Below the pieces are notes generated by a model. That model did no database searches. It had not been told where the DNA came from and was given only the letters and a program-made list of their open reading frames with translations. Of a DNA stretch of 64,000 nucleotides, positions 1 through 10,647 are shown piece after piece. The DNA is from Cryptomeria japonica. Taxonomy: Eukaryota > Streptophyta > Pinopsida > Cupressales > Cupressaceae. Every line of letters begins with the position of its first letter. The stretch's first letter is position 1. The stretch lies in contig NC_081405.1 of NCBI RefSeq assembly GCF_030272615.1, forward strand, positions 653,312,920-653,376,919, in the 5' to 3' direction. The translations under genes and the position numbers were made by a program.

Positions 1-180
1 TCGGAACTAGAGCATAGACTCTTAGAGCGAGATGTCACGCTTTTGTACTATACATATATAGGTTGTAGCATACTCGGGCATAGACTCCTATGAGGTGCTT
101 CTAACCTCCCTTACACACACGTGCACGAGGTTGAGTGGAACTAGCGGCATAAGGCTAGACTTTCTCACTCTCCTCCCTTA

Positions 181-306
181 CATGGATCACCTAGACAAAC
201 TCTAGGGGCTAGTTTTCCATGTCCTTTTTCACATGGATCACCTAGACAAGATCTAGGGGTGAGAAGTCCGTGTTTTTCTCTCTCACTATTCTTCTCATGG
301 ATCACC
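181..306 (+). repeat. Short direct repeats in the 3' non-coding part of K
   Basis: The phrase CATGGATCACCTAGACAA is present near 181 and 235, each followed by a TCTAGGGG variant, and a third partial copy (CATGGATCACC) starts near 297. Spacing is about 55-60 bases. This looks like a small tandem array in the 3' untranslated region of K, with no coding potential. Confidence 0.6.
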
Positions 307-808
307 AATGTGTGTATTCATGCTTCTTTTTTTCCTTTCTTTTCTTCTCTTTGCATTTTGTTTCCATTTACATCCTTCATCTTGTGTTAGAGAACTCCCA
401 AATCCTCACACTCTTTGTTGTGTTGGAATTGAGATTTAGTCCTCTTTCTTACCAAATGATTCTTCATTAGTTTTTGATCTCATATCAAATCTTCTTGTGA
501 GCATTTGTCATCAATTTTCTTTAACAATTCAAAGTGGTAAACATGATACCCTGTTTCAACTCACTAAAATTAGCAAGCCGAAATAGGGGGGGGCATATAG
601 CTACCCTCGAATTTTCATCACCTTCCTTAGTAAGCATTAGGTGATTTTGTGATCTAACATGTGGTTTTGTAGGTTGTGGTTCCTAACTGTGTACTACAGA
701 TACCGCTGGGGGCTTCGTTCGACAGACTTATGGATATATCCTTTTTCAAATAATGTTTACTTTTCTGTACTTTAGCTTGCATATGCACGTAGTGTTCATA
801 TGACCGCT

Positions 809-823
809 AAAGTGGGGGCTAAA
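809..823 (+). other. Polypurine tract of K
   Basis: AAAGTGGGGGCTAAA lies immediately before the TGTAGCG start of the LTR. Polypurine tracts resist RNase H and prime plus-strand DNA synthesis, so this fixes both the orientation and the LTR start. Confidence 0.7.
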
Positions 824-1188
824 TGTAGCGTCGTAAATTGTACGCACTTGCTAAAGCAGTACAATTTCACACCTAGTTTAGCACCCGCCTTGGCACATTT
901 TGCATTTTGCATTGCATTTCCCCTTTAGCACTTAATTAATCAAATTAATTAGGTCTAAGGTTCTATTTTATCATCTCCCATATCATAAAGTTGGGCCCTT
1001 TTCATTAAAGTGTGCTTCTTTCATTTTATTCTTCCAATACATCATTTAATCAAAAACCCTAATTAGGTCCTATTTTGAACTTGGGCGCTTGATTTCGGGG
1101 GTCAAAACATCTTGAAATCACCTGTAACTTCAGGATTCTCTCTAAAATCATCATATCTGACAGCCCTAAAAATTTGGTAAAAAGTTGT

Positions 1189-1222
1189 CGGGACCATGGC
1201 GCCCGGCGTGCACATGGTCCCG
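1189..1222. repeat. Perfect 10-bp inverted repeat in the K LTR
   Basis: CGGGACCATG (1189-1198) and CATGGTCCCG (1213-1222) are exact reverse complements around a 14-base GC-rich spacer. It would form a strong hairpin in RNA or single-stranded DNA. It lies upstream of the TATA-like site, so in U3. Confidence 0.8.
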
Positions 1223-1342
1223 GACATTTTTCCCGAAATTTTAGGAGCGCGATCCAATCATAAAATAAAGCTTAACCCCAAGAAATTGGCCGGATATTCA
1301 ATCTCTAGGTCGGCCAAAAGTTGGAATTAAGACCTAGGGTTT

Positions 1343-1352
1343 CATATATAGG
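1343..1352 (+). promoter_or_regulatory. TATA-like box in the K LTR
   Basis: CATATATAGG precedes a pyrimidine-rich GAGCTCTCTTTCTTC stretch, a plausible core promoter at the U3/R border. A second candidate (CTATATAG) is near 1839. Not tested. Confidence 0.4.
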
Positions 1353-1967
1353 AGCTCTCTTTCTTCATTTGAAAGGATCCGAATTTTAGGCTTTCGAGGA
1401 CCTTCTATGCAGCGAAAGAGCAGATCTTTGAAGACTTCAATAACATTCAACATCCATCCATCAAGCATTTATCAAATCCATTCATCGATTTAGGGCTTGG
1501 AAGACATTGAAGAACAATAGGAGATTACCGACTGAAGATTGGCTTGTACCTCTCCCTTGGGGGTTGGGTATGATTTCATGTTGTTTTCATGTCTTTGCAT
1601 AAGCTTCAATATATCCTTTATTCATGCTTTAGATCACTTTGCATCTTGATTTAGAGCATTTACATTATCATTTACAAGCAATTAGGGTTTACTTTCTAGG
1701 TTGCTCTAGTTTGCTTTCTTGCATTTAAGGACCTTGCACACACACTAGGTCTGCACACACAATACATTTTACAATACAACTTGGCTATTCGTGGAGGTGG
1801 AAATCACCGAAGTGGGGGTTTGACTAAGGCAAAACCCTATATAGCCGCCCACCACACCTTTTCAGATATAAGTGCAGGTTTCAAAATTCAGACGACGCCG
1901 CAAGTTACAGATCCAGAAGAAGCAGACGGAGACCGAACTTCACACCAAATCTCAGAGCAAAAGACCA

Positions 1968-2060
1968 GGACAGGGGTGTGGGGTGCCCTGGTCCTGCTAG
2001 GACAGGGGCGTTGGGTGCCCTGGTCCTTGGGACAGGGGCGCTGGGCGCCCTGGTCCTCCT
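1968..2060 (+). repeat. GC-rich 30-32-bp unit, three tandem copies
   Basis: Three adjoining copies of a unit starting GGACAGGGG and ending CCCTGGTCCT begin at 1968, 2000 and 2030. Each unit contains a palindrome-like GGGxGCCCTGG core, in strong contrast to the AT-rich surroundings. Confidence 0.75.
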
Positions 2061-2762
2061 GACAGACAGCATTTTCAGCATTTTTGACAGCTTTTTCCAG
2101 AGTGCAAAACAGCAGTTTCCGGAGTAGTTTCAAGGGCAGAATCAGGACAGTGGCGCCCGCGCCCCCGTCCCGAACATTTTCAGTCAGATTTTAACTCTGA
2201 GTATGCATTTGCATTCTTGTCTTGTCCTTGTATTTACAACTTTCCATTGTTTAAGTTCAATTCTGCAATCTTGTTATTAGTTCATACTTGCACTTTGGGG
2301 TTAGGGATTGGACTTGCATCATTTTATCTTTCAATTACAACAAAGGAATAGAAATCCTAATAGGTAGCCCGTGGCTCTCTCTTTCACAAGAAGAAGTAGC
2401 CAATTGTGTGATACCTCTAGGCTCTTTCGTATTCCACAAGTGTGTGGTTGAAAGTGAGATTAGGGCATGTTTGCTTAGTGTCACTTTTTCTCCCACACAC
2501 TGGTATTGTGGCAAACAAGGCCACATTAAAAGAAATTATTAGTCTTATAAGAAGATTGAAAATCAACAAAAACAAGATGAAGACAATGTACTATACCAAG
2601 AAGATGTAGGTGCATTTATTTTAATTGAAAAAGAAACTACAACTGATAGTTGGGTGCTTGATTTGGGAGCATTGTTTCATGCCATTTCGTCCAAGGAGTA
2701 TTTCAAAAATCTACAAATCGGTGACTTCGATAAGGTGTATTTTGGTAACAATAAATCTTGTT

Positions 2763-4579
2763 TTTGATTAAGGGTAAATAGGTTTTGAGGGGACCTGAAA
2801 GTCCAGGTTTTGAAGGGACCTGAAACCCTCAAATTTTACCAAGATCTGGAACCCACAGTACAACACTGCTAAAAGAAAAGAACATCAACATACCAGTAGT
2901 CAACCCACAAACTCGACATAAATCATCACTAACACATAACCAAGGGTTTTACAAGGCTCCCTTAACCTACAAATTTTTCCATGGGTGAATCCTGGCACCC
3001 ATCACCTTCAACAACACCAGATTATAATAGATCAATATATACTCACAATCTAGCTTAATGGGATTTTGAAAGGTTCTCCTAACCTTCATTAAGGGTTTTG
3101 AATTGGCTCCCAAAACCAACAAACAAGGGTTTTCCCAGGCTCCCTTAACCTGTAACAAAGTAATCAGATTGCCAACAACACAACTAAACCTTAACCAAAA
3201 ACCATAATTAGCCAGACTAGGCCCTTTAAAATTGCTAGCGTCCAGCTTGCCTCTGGGGAGAACAAGGCTCCCACAACTAGCACACACGAAAAAAGAGAAA
3301 AACCTAAAAGCACACATGGGGGTTTTGAAAGGATCCCCTAATCTTTAGAACATACACAAGGAGGGTTTTTGAAGGCTCGCTCGAACCCCCAAACAAACTG
3401 GAAAGCAGGGACAAAAAATCTCAGACCTGACCATGAAAACCCACAAGAAAGTAATGGAAAGTAGCCTCAACTAGCAAATCAAGCAGTAGCCTCACCTGAA
3501 AGAACTTCTCACACCATCTCCCCACCTCAATAGGGTAGAGGTCCACCTCAATAGGACAAGAAAGAAGGCGGATCGGCAGCCCCAAAAACTCTCTCATAGC
3601 AGGCAAAAACTTGACCGCTCCCAACCACCAAATCTTTGCCCCAATAGGAGGAAGGGCTACCTTAGACAAGATAGGAAGAAAGAAGCCCATAAGCCCACAC
3701 ATTAGAGTCATGGACTAGAAAAGAAAAATACACTCCACCTCTATAGGAGGACTTCCCAGAATAGAGAAAAAATCAATCAACCATGTCTCTAACTTAACAA
3801 AAGATGGGTCCACCTCCAAAGGACAGAAAGGATAGACAATAGAGAGCCCGAACAATCCTTTCTCAACCAAAAAAAACCTCTCTATCAACAAAATAGAGAA
3901 ACTCCTCACCAAGAAGGAACCAAGAGAACAGAGGAAGTGAGCAGAAGAAACCCAAGCCAAAGATAAAACAGGAAAAGACTAGAGGATCTGCTCATCCCAA
4001 AGACAATGAATCCCCTCTAAAAAAACCACACTCTGCCATGACCAAGCAGATCCCTACTTCCTGAAACTAAAGAAAATAGAGAGGAATAGGGGATTCCCCC
4101 ACACAGGTGAGAAAAGGGAAAGGCAATGCTGAACAACCTACAACCCACCACAACACTCCAAGGTCAAAACCGCACCACTGATAGAGATGGACCAAGCAAA
4201 GAGGGGCGGTAACAAGACACCGCCCATCCTTGAGAAGACCCCAAAGCCATGCATGACACAAGCCTCCAAACCCAAAACACCACCGTACAAAAAATTGGAA
4301 GCCCAACAGCCAACAACACCACCCTCCTCATCGCTCGCAACCCACACACTTTGTAAATCACACAACACTGCACAACAACCAGGCCATCAAAGATGGGCCA
4401 AAAGGAAGAGGCCCCCACCCTCGCCATCCATCTCACTATCCTCATCTCCTTTGTCAGAGTCCTCAGGCACCGAAACCCTCGCTTGAGAGTGCCCTCCTTT
4501 TTCACTCATCACTCAATGCTTTCACTCACAAATTGTTGTTAATACCATCCAAAGATGTTGAATTCTAAATGGGAAAAAT
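2763..4579 (-). mobile_element. Insert I: 1.8-kb sequence with an 18-bp target duplication
   Basis: GTAACAATAAATCTTGTT is present at 2745-2762 and again at 4580-4597, and removing one copy plus the insert restores H's reading frame. An 18-bp duplication is typical of target-primed reverse transcription (LINE, SINE or retroposed RNA), not of LTR elements (5 bp) or most DNA transposons. The minus strand may be the sense strand: a T-run at 2761-2765 would be a short A tail, and an ATG near 4509 opens about 40 acidic residues before a stop. I recognise no endonuclease or reverse transcriptase, so the class is unknown. Confidence 0.6.
2776..3390. repeat. Degenerate interspersed repeat inside insert I
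   Basis: Variants of GGGTTTTGAAAGGCTCCCTTAACC occur near 2776-2830, 2941, 3060, 3091, 3124, 3319 and 3361. Spacing is irregular. A second motif, CCACCTCNATAGGA, recurs at about 3526, 3542 and 3736, with a weaker form near 3808. Function unknown. Confidence 0.5.
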
Positions 4580-4850
4580 GTAACAATAAATCTTGTTAAA
4601 TTGTTGGCAAAGGGGATATTTTGTAAAAATTAATCAATGGAATTAGTTCAAGGCTATTGTAAGATGTTAGATATGTTTCCCAACTCAAATAAAACTTAAT
4701 TTCATTTGGACAATCAGGTTATGAAGGATAGGAAGTCACTTTTGGATCCAATAGATGGAAAGTAACAAAAGGGGCCTTGATATTGCCTTGGGAAAACAAG
4801 TTAGGCACCTTGTATGTAGTAGAGGGTCATGCTAAAGTGGGAGTTGCCCA

Positions 4851-5708
4851 TCCCATGTTGTTTCTTTCATTACCTACATAATCACAATCATTATGTGAGG
4901 TATTGGCTACTCTAAGTAGGTTTCTGGATCAATAAGATGATGTTGATTCAGTTATTGATAAATTCCTTAGTATGTTGGAATTTAGTAGTGAAATGGGGTA
5001 GAGGAAAGAAATGAAAGGTGTTGTAGCTGCTAAGGCTGAAGAAAATGTAGATTCACCAATATCTATATTGGAAAATGAGGGAAGTTTTGAAAGAGATCTG
5101 CTGATTGATTTCAAGGAGAATGAATCTACATGTGATGAGGAAGTATCGTGGGTTCCTAAAAATCTAGCCATGAAAGAGAACCATTTAGAAAATTTGGATT
5201 TAAGAGATCCCACTATTCATCTGGATAATGTTTTATGAATTCTCTTCAAAGAATGCAAGCTCACAAGAAACTTTCCCTACAAAGAAGACAAGGTCACAGG
5301 AGGTTGAAGAGAATTCTCAATATGAAATAGAAATCAAGAGAGGAAAAGAAACAAATGTAATAGGCTTTGCAACTAATATCTCCTCGTCTAGTTTTAATTT
5401 AGAGATGGGTAGTGCTCATGATTCAAATGTGGATGAGGCAAATGATGTCAAGAACATGTCATATGTGAATTAGATTGCCTCAGGAAGTTTAGTAACTAGC
5501 TAGTAAACTAGGAGTGTGAAATTTGTTGGAAAAATTGATGGATATAAAGGGAATACCTCCATCACTATGATTTATCTAAATATAGGGTAGTAGGAACATT
5601 CAATGGAAGAAAATAGGGCTAAAATATGGTTATTAATGGCTCTGTTATCCATATCAAAGTTAAATTTGAAGATGAGAAGAGGCATCTTGTCATAGGGCAT
5701 GATGCATC
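4851..5708 (+). other. Unassigned stretch between remnant H and element A
   Basis: Two overlapping open stretches in different frames (5011-5238 and 5228-5473) encode acidic, Ser/Glu/Asn-rich sequence without a motif I know. A further short frame from about 5626 reads MVINGSVIHIKVKFEDEKR. It joins smoothly to the copia frame at 4800-4850, so it may be a diverged or rearranged part of H, or captured sequence. Several stops break it. No function is proposed. Confidence 0.35.
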
Positions 5709-7129
5709 TATTGGAATTTGCATGAAGATTGCATTAATGAAATGTTATGTAGTCATTGATGTCAATTAACCTGTAATGATATTGTTATAATGTTGTTTTG
5801 TAACCGGTAGGAAGAGCTAGTGAAGGGAACTGTAACTGGTAGGTAAGTTTGTGGAGTAAACTGGTATTGCTAAGTATTGAAGAGTTGAACTCGTAAACCC
5901 TACCTATTGTTTTGATAAACCCTAACCGATTAAGTTTGGTGAATTGGTTATATTGGTTTATGATCCGATGATGAGCGGTAATGATTATGACATGTATGCA
6001 TATTGTATGAAGAGAGTTTCAACATGTTTTTGGCACGTTGAGATAACGGTTTTTGTCTTGGGAATGAGCAAGTATATTGCATATAATACAAAGCGCGTGA
6101 TGAGTTATTGAGTTCGATGATGTGGTGATCAAGGAGCAATCGAGGCTTTCTTGAATGATGTGTAGAGATTGTTATGTAATCCAACGATCATACTTGAACT
6201 AACTTGTTTGTGATCTCTATGAGAGAATTAGTTTTTTGTTGTGTTACCGACCTAATTGATTTGTTTATAAGGTTGATGAGTTGTTTTGTTTCAGAGTTGG
6301 CAAAGTTCTAGTTGAGTGTGTGGTTGTCGAACCAGATGATGTATCTACAGTTTGTGTAAAGGCAGATAGGAGCATGAAAAGGATCTAAAAAAGAAAGTGT
6401 AGGTCTATTCAAACAGATCAACAAAACCCCAGTTGTTTTGTAACAATTACAACAGTTTGAAATCACCTAACTGGGTAATCTCTAACAAGCTTAGTGTTAT
6501 TAAAATCCTCCAACTAGGTGGTCCATTAGCTTCAATTTAAAATCCTCTACTGAGGTTACTCCTCACAGGGTATTGCTTCTAACAAGGCATTATAGTCAAT
6601 CCCTTAACTGGGTGGTCCCTAACAGGATGTGTTCTTAACATGACTTTTTGTAAAGCTTTAACAGGCTTGGCTCCTAACAACACGAACTTCAGAAGAGTTC
6701 AGATAGCTATCTTGTGAGTCTCATCTCATTGTGGTTTTTCCCATTTCGGTTTCCACATCAAAATATTGTGTCAAGTGGTGAATGTTTTTGTGGTTATGTT
6801 TGCTATGGTTGATTTGCTTAACTTCTTAATCTGCTTTCATAAGTTTTGATAACCAGAAGCAATATGAAATGAGGTTTTACTTATGTCAGTAAAAGTATTT
6901 GAATGTTTGTGAGTTTCAAGTTGTTTACTGTTAATCTATTGTAACAGTCATCCGATTTATCTTGATAGTGATATTGCATTTATAGTTAAGTGGTTTAACT
7001 TGTCATTTTATAGTTACTTTGAGAGGTTGATTATGAGATTGGTGAAATTTTATATCATTTTTCTATCTATTGGTTCACCACCCCCCTCTCAGTAGTTGAC
7101 TAGATCCTTATTCTTTCATCATACCATCA
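5709..7129 (+). repeat. 5' LTR of element A (1421 bp)
   Basis: It starts TATTGGAATTTGC, aligned to the TGTTGGAATTTTC start of the 3' LTR at 56361 (the TG has become TA), and ends TCA at 7129, two bases before the primer site. A series of short TAACNGGGT-like motifs fills 6430-6690. Two AAACCCTA motifs lie near 5897 and 5926. No ORF of interest. Confidence 0.85.
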
Positions 7130-7131
7130 AT

Positions 7132-7143
7132 TGGTATCAAAGC
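7132..7143 (+). other. Primer-binding site of A (initiator Met tRNA)
   Basis: TGGTATCAAAGC is the standard plant retrotransposon primer site complementary to the 3' end of initiator Met tRNA (one base off TGGTATCAGAGC), two bases after the LTR end. Confidence 0.85.
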
Positions 7144-7201
7144 TTATCAGGACCTCTAAGGTATAAGCCTAACAACTTGAGGTAAAGATCTTGTAGGACA
7201 T

Positions 7202-8643
7202 GATGAAGAAGAAGGTCCAAAGTTTAATAGAGAGAACTATAGGATATGGAGTGATAGAATTAAAATTTATATCAAGAGTCTAGGAAATCAATATTGGGAA
7301 CATGTTGGTACTCAATATGTTGCACCTAGTGGGATTATGATTGTTGATCAGAAAAAAGAGCAATAAGAAAACAATCAAGCACTAAAGGCTATTATCAGTT
7401 CTTTGTCTGATGCAAAATATGTTGATGTCCATGGTCTAGAGACTACATATGAGGTATGGAAGAAACTTGAAGAGATTTATAGTGGTGATGAACATGTGAA
7501 GATTGCCAAGGAAGAGAGTTTAAGAGGAAAGTTTGATGACATGTAGATGGCTAAAGGTGAGAATATCCAACCGTACGGTCAAAGGATAAAATAGATAGTT
7601 GGTGAGACCAAGAGTGTTGGTGGTAAAGTGGAAGATGCCAGAGTGGTTAGTAAGGTGTTGAGAACCCTGCTATCGGTCTATGATATCTGAGCTGCATCCA
7701 TTTAGGAGCTAAAATCTATTGACAAAACTAAGGTAACCCTTGATTCCATCATTGGTAAACTTACTACTTTTGAATTAAATGATTATGATGGTAGTATTCA
7801 GAAATCTGAGTCTACATTTAGAGATTCAGTTTATAACCCATCTATGAGGAAAAGTAGAGATGTCAGTCATAGTTATGAATCTAGATCCAGTAGAGAAGTT
7901 GATGATGAAGACAATTAGGTTGAGCTTGAAGCATTGTTGGCCAAGCGGTTGCCCAGAGGTACTGGTAAATATAGAGGTAAAGTACCTTTGAAATGTTTTG
8001 CATGCAACAAGATTGAACACACTGCAACTAACTATCTTAATGGTAAAAATGAGCATAAGCGAGAAAAGTTCAAGAAGTACAAGGGAAAAGGCAAAAGAGA
8101 TTGTCTTATTGCAGTTGATGGTGGTATCACTGATGAGGAATCTGAGGGCGATTCTAATGAAGACATTCTTTTTGTATCCATTAAAGAAGAGACATCTGAT
8201 CAGAAGGCTTTATTTTCTTGCATGGATAATTCTAATGATTGGATCATTAATAGTGGTTGTTCACATCACATGACCAGTGATAGGAGCAAATTTATTTCTT
8301 TGAATAAATTTGATGGCAGAGTTGTGAGATTTGGTAATGACTCACCCTGTATGGTTAAAGGTAAGGGAACTATTTCTCTTAATGGAAAGAGCAGTGCAGA
8401 TGATGTCTACTAGGTTGAAGGATTAAAACACAATTTTTTGAGTGTTTCTCAACTCAATGACGAAGGATATCCATTGGAGTTTAAGAATGGTATGTGCAAA
8501 ATCTATGGGAGCAAAGGTGAACTGATTGCAACTAGAAAGAAGACTAAAGGTAACTTGTTTCATCTGAATCCTAAAGTCAACAACTGTTTAATTGCTAAAG
8601 TAGATGATAGTTGGCTTTGGCATAGAAGATTTTGTCATATAAA
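7202..8643 (+). pseudogene. Element A gag, protease and start of integrase (first half)
   Basis: One frame runs from about 7202 with gag (EEGPKFNRENYRIW, then the EVWKKLEEIYSGDEHVK region), a nucleocapsid region (CFACNKIEHTATNYL, with the knuckle's Gly and last Cys lost), the protease and the pre-integrase segment ending in WHRRFCHI. There are at least seven in-frame stops but no frameshift. The protease active site reads NSGCSHH instead of DSG, so the catalytic Asp is gone. The ATG at 7200 is out of frame with gag, so the true start codon seems lost. The frame stops at 8643, where F is inserted, and resumes at 52151. Confidence 0.85.
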
Positions 8644-9424
8644 TGTTTATGGTGAAAATGGATAAAACAATATTGCAAGGCTAAATGAATTCAACCACAA
8701 AACCCTAGCCTAACAACAACAAAGATCCACCATAACATATGAAGATTACCTAAGACAATGCAAATCAAATGAAATCACAAAGATTATACCATCACATGTC
8801 TAATAGGGTTTGAATCTCCATTCTTCCTATCTCCATTGATCTTGCTTGATATATTTGCTCTCAGATTTTATGTGTGCACAATAGCTGAACAAAGAACGAA
8901 AATGTGGTTGCAAGTAGGCTTGATCGCATATGAAAGTTTGAAAGCATAGAGTGCTTGATTAGAATGCATAGGGTTATAATGAAGGAAGCATCTCCTTATA
9001 TAGAAGACACTATAAGAAATGGAGGGATAAGATTGAGAGGTGTAAAAGATAAATGGTCGGCTATGATTAGAGGGTAGGTAGATGAAATAATAAAATAATA
9101 AGAGGGTAGGTAGTGTAGGAATTAAGAGATGAATGACATGTGTCATGGGTGGAAAAGGATAATGAATTAATTAAATAAATAAAGATTTATTTAATTAATA
9201 GAAGAAGTAGGATCAATTAAATAAATAAGATATTTATTTAATTTAGGAAAAGGGGAATTTAAATAAATAAATGTATTTATTTAAATGAGAAATAAGGCTA
9301 GAAGAGGATAAATGAATTAATTAAATAAATAAAGGTTTATTCAATTAATAGAAGAATTAGGATAAAATAATTAAATAAATAAAGATATTTATTTAATTAG
9401 ACAGGACAATTTTAAGTGTCTACA
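8644..9424 (-). repeat. 3' LTR of F (781 bp)
   Basis: It matches 42506-42930 and 51838-52145, the two parts of the 5' LTR, with about 3% differences by eye. It is longer by 48 bp because an AT-rich segment (9160-9405, repeated AATTAAATAAATAAAGATTTATTTAATT units able to pair with themselves) is partly duplicated. On the minus strand it begins TGTAGACACTT and ends CCATAAACA. Confidence 0.9.
8993..9004 (-). promoter_or_regulatory. TATA-like box in the F 3' LTR
   Basis: The minus strand reads CTATATAAGGAG, a good plant TATA box, about 420 bases into the LTR as transcribed. The same site is at about 42856-42867 in the 5' LTR, where it would drive the element. Confidence 0.55.
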
Positions 9425-9438
9425 TTTTGCCCCTCTTT
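9425..9438 (-). other. Polypurine tract of F
   Basis: On the minus strand AAAGAGGGGCAAAA abuts the LTR start TGTAGACAC. This fixes the minus orientation of F. Confidence 0.8.
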
Positions 9439-9830
9439 GAGACAATGTAGCTTGTCACGTTGTTTCAAAGAAGATAAGATGAACTGATACAAAGTTGCCC
9501 CAAGATAGGAATGATATGCCCCCTCGAGAGATTGGATGAAAATGTCTGGAAAGATCGTAGACAATCTCTCGATAAGAAAGAAAGGCTAGAAAGGGCTGAC
9601 CGGATAGGATAGAGTGACAAAGTCACGAGATAATAAAGACTGACTCGAGAAATGAGGGCTAGGGCTAGAGCCAGGGTAGTCTATAAGATAGACCATGAGG
9701 GGAAAACATCCTCATTGTCATCCACACATCCAAGAGATTAGAGTGCAGAGAGAGAATAGAGCAGCAACAGTCAGCAGTGATGGCATTGGTGCGTTCACCG
9801 ATTCAAAGGCCAACAGATGCAGGAGAGCCG

Positions 9831-10647
9831 GTAAGTACCACAAAACCTCCTTGTACTTTGTTACATTAATTGTTGTCATAAATGCATGCTAGGTAGAGTA
9901 ATAAATGTACTTTAGGTATGTTTAGAAAAATGTCAAGCAGGGTAAAAATTTCAAGGCGCGTCTGCACTGGTGCCAGGCACGTCTGGGTTGGCTAGGCATG
10001 TCTGTGTTTGTGCCAAGCGCGTCTATGAATGTAGCAGCATCTGTGTCAGATGCGAGCGCATCTATTTTGTGTAGGTATGTTTGTTCTATATGGAGCATTT
10101 ATGTAGTCTGTAAGTGCGTTTGTGTCATAGGCCAAATTGACATTTATGTGATGAACATATGCTGTCGATTGTATAAGTTGCTGAGAGGATACACTCAAGA
10201 AGGTCCTCTAAGGAAGACTAGGATAGCAGATAGGGCTAGGATTGACAATTTTGTGATAGAACATACATTGCCAGTTAGGAAACTACTCAAGAGGATACAC
10301 TCAAGAAAAGGCCCTAGGATAAGATAGATCAAGGCACTTTGTGATGAATAGGGAGTACCAAGACATAGTACTTTGTGATGAACATGGAGTACTAAAAAAA
10401 GCAACACTTTGTGATGAATAGAGAGTGCAAAACACATAGTACTTTGTGATGAATAGGGAGTAGCATTGGGATAAACAACAATACTTTGTGATGAATAGGG
10501 AGTGCCACTAGGATAAAAAGCAACACTTTGTGATGAGCAAGGAGTGTCACTAGGAAAGAGTACCATAAGCACTAGGATAAAAAGCATCACTTTGTGATGA
10601 ACAGGGAATGCCACTAGGATTGCCATAGTTGATTTTCTTGACTACAG
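9831..10647 (+). other. Intron of the antisense PMD gene (817 bp, predicted)
   Basis: GTAAGTACC at the left and a pyrimidine-rich TTGATTTTCTTGACTACAG at the right, with both exons in phase 0. Short open frames inside it (9998-10327 +, 10195-10626 -) are explained by a repeat array and are not called genes. Confidence 0.6.
10335..10612. repeat. Minisatellite, seven copies, in the PMD intron
   Basis: A core ACTTTGTGATGAATAGGGAG with small changes starts near 10336, 10370, 10406, 10440, 10483, 10525 and 10589. Spacing is 34-64 bases, with linkers such as CACTAGGATAAAAAGCA. The minus-strand 143-residue ORF here merely reads through it (repeated YSSQS). Confidence 0.8.

Larger units (their letters stand above)
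1..2499 (+). mobile_element. Element K: 3' end of a Ty3/gypsy-like LTR retrotransposon
   Basis: The window opens in the non-coding stretch between pol and the 3' LTR of a plus-strand element. A purine-rich tract (809-823, ending GTGGGGGCTAAA) sits directly before a TG start at 824, the arrangement at the 3' end of an LTR element. The LTR appears to end CACACA at 2499, because codons of a copia gag zinc knuckle start at 2500. The body of the element, its 5' LTR and the other copy of the target duplication lie left of the window, so the insertion cannot be proven here. No open reading frame of note is seen in 1-823. Confidence 0.65.
824..2499 (+). repeat. 3' LTR of K (about 1.68 kb)
   Basis: It begins TGTAGCGTCG after the polypurine tract and is proposed to end CCCACACA at 2499, where copia coding sequence (TGG TAT TGT GGC, read WYCG) begins. 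The LTR holds a TATA-like site near 1344, a 10-bp inverted repeat at 1189-1222 and a GC-rich triplicated unit at 1968-2060. Small ORFs inside it (for example 1781-2062) run through the repeats and show no known domain, so they are left out. The right end is inferred from the host junction only. Confidence 0.6.
2500..4850 (+). pseudogene. Element H: Ty1/copia gag-protease remnant, split by insert I
   Basis: From 2500 the frame reads a gag zinc knuckle (YCGKQGHIKRN) whose first and last cysteines are lost. It continues into the aspartic protease with WVLDLGALFHA, where the usual DSGA is DLGA. After insert I is removed the frame continues at 4598 (IVGKGDIL), then a region matching the pre-integrase sequence of element E (WKVTKGAL, GTLYVVEG). 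In-frame stops occur at several places. Homology fades after about 4850. The family is the same as E at 61625. This is a dead remnant; its integrase, RT and RNase H are not seen. Confidence 0.75.

Noticed and set aside
270-470. 66-codon ORF in the K 3' region
   Set aside because: Phe/Ser/Leu-rich translation of a pyrimidine-rich stretch, no domain.
4164-4505. 113-codon minus-strand ORF of insert I as a gene
   Set aside because: Hydrophobic low-information translation overlapping ORFs in three other frames; no domain and no sign of which frame is real.
10335-10612. CRISPR-like array
   Set aside because: Repeats are diverged, spacers are related and irregular, and the context is a plant retrotransposon.
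10195-10626. 143-codon minus-strand ORF
   Set aside because: It reads through the minisatellite (repeated YSSQS) in the predicted intron.
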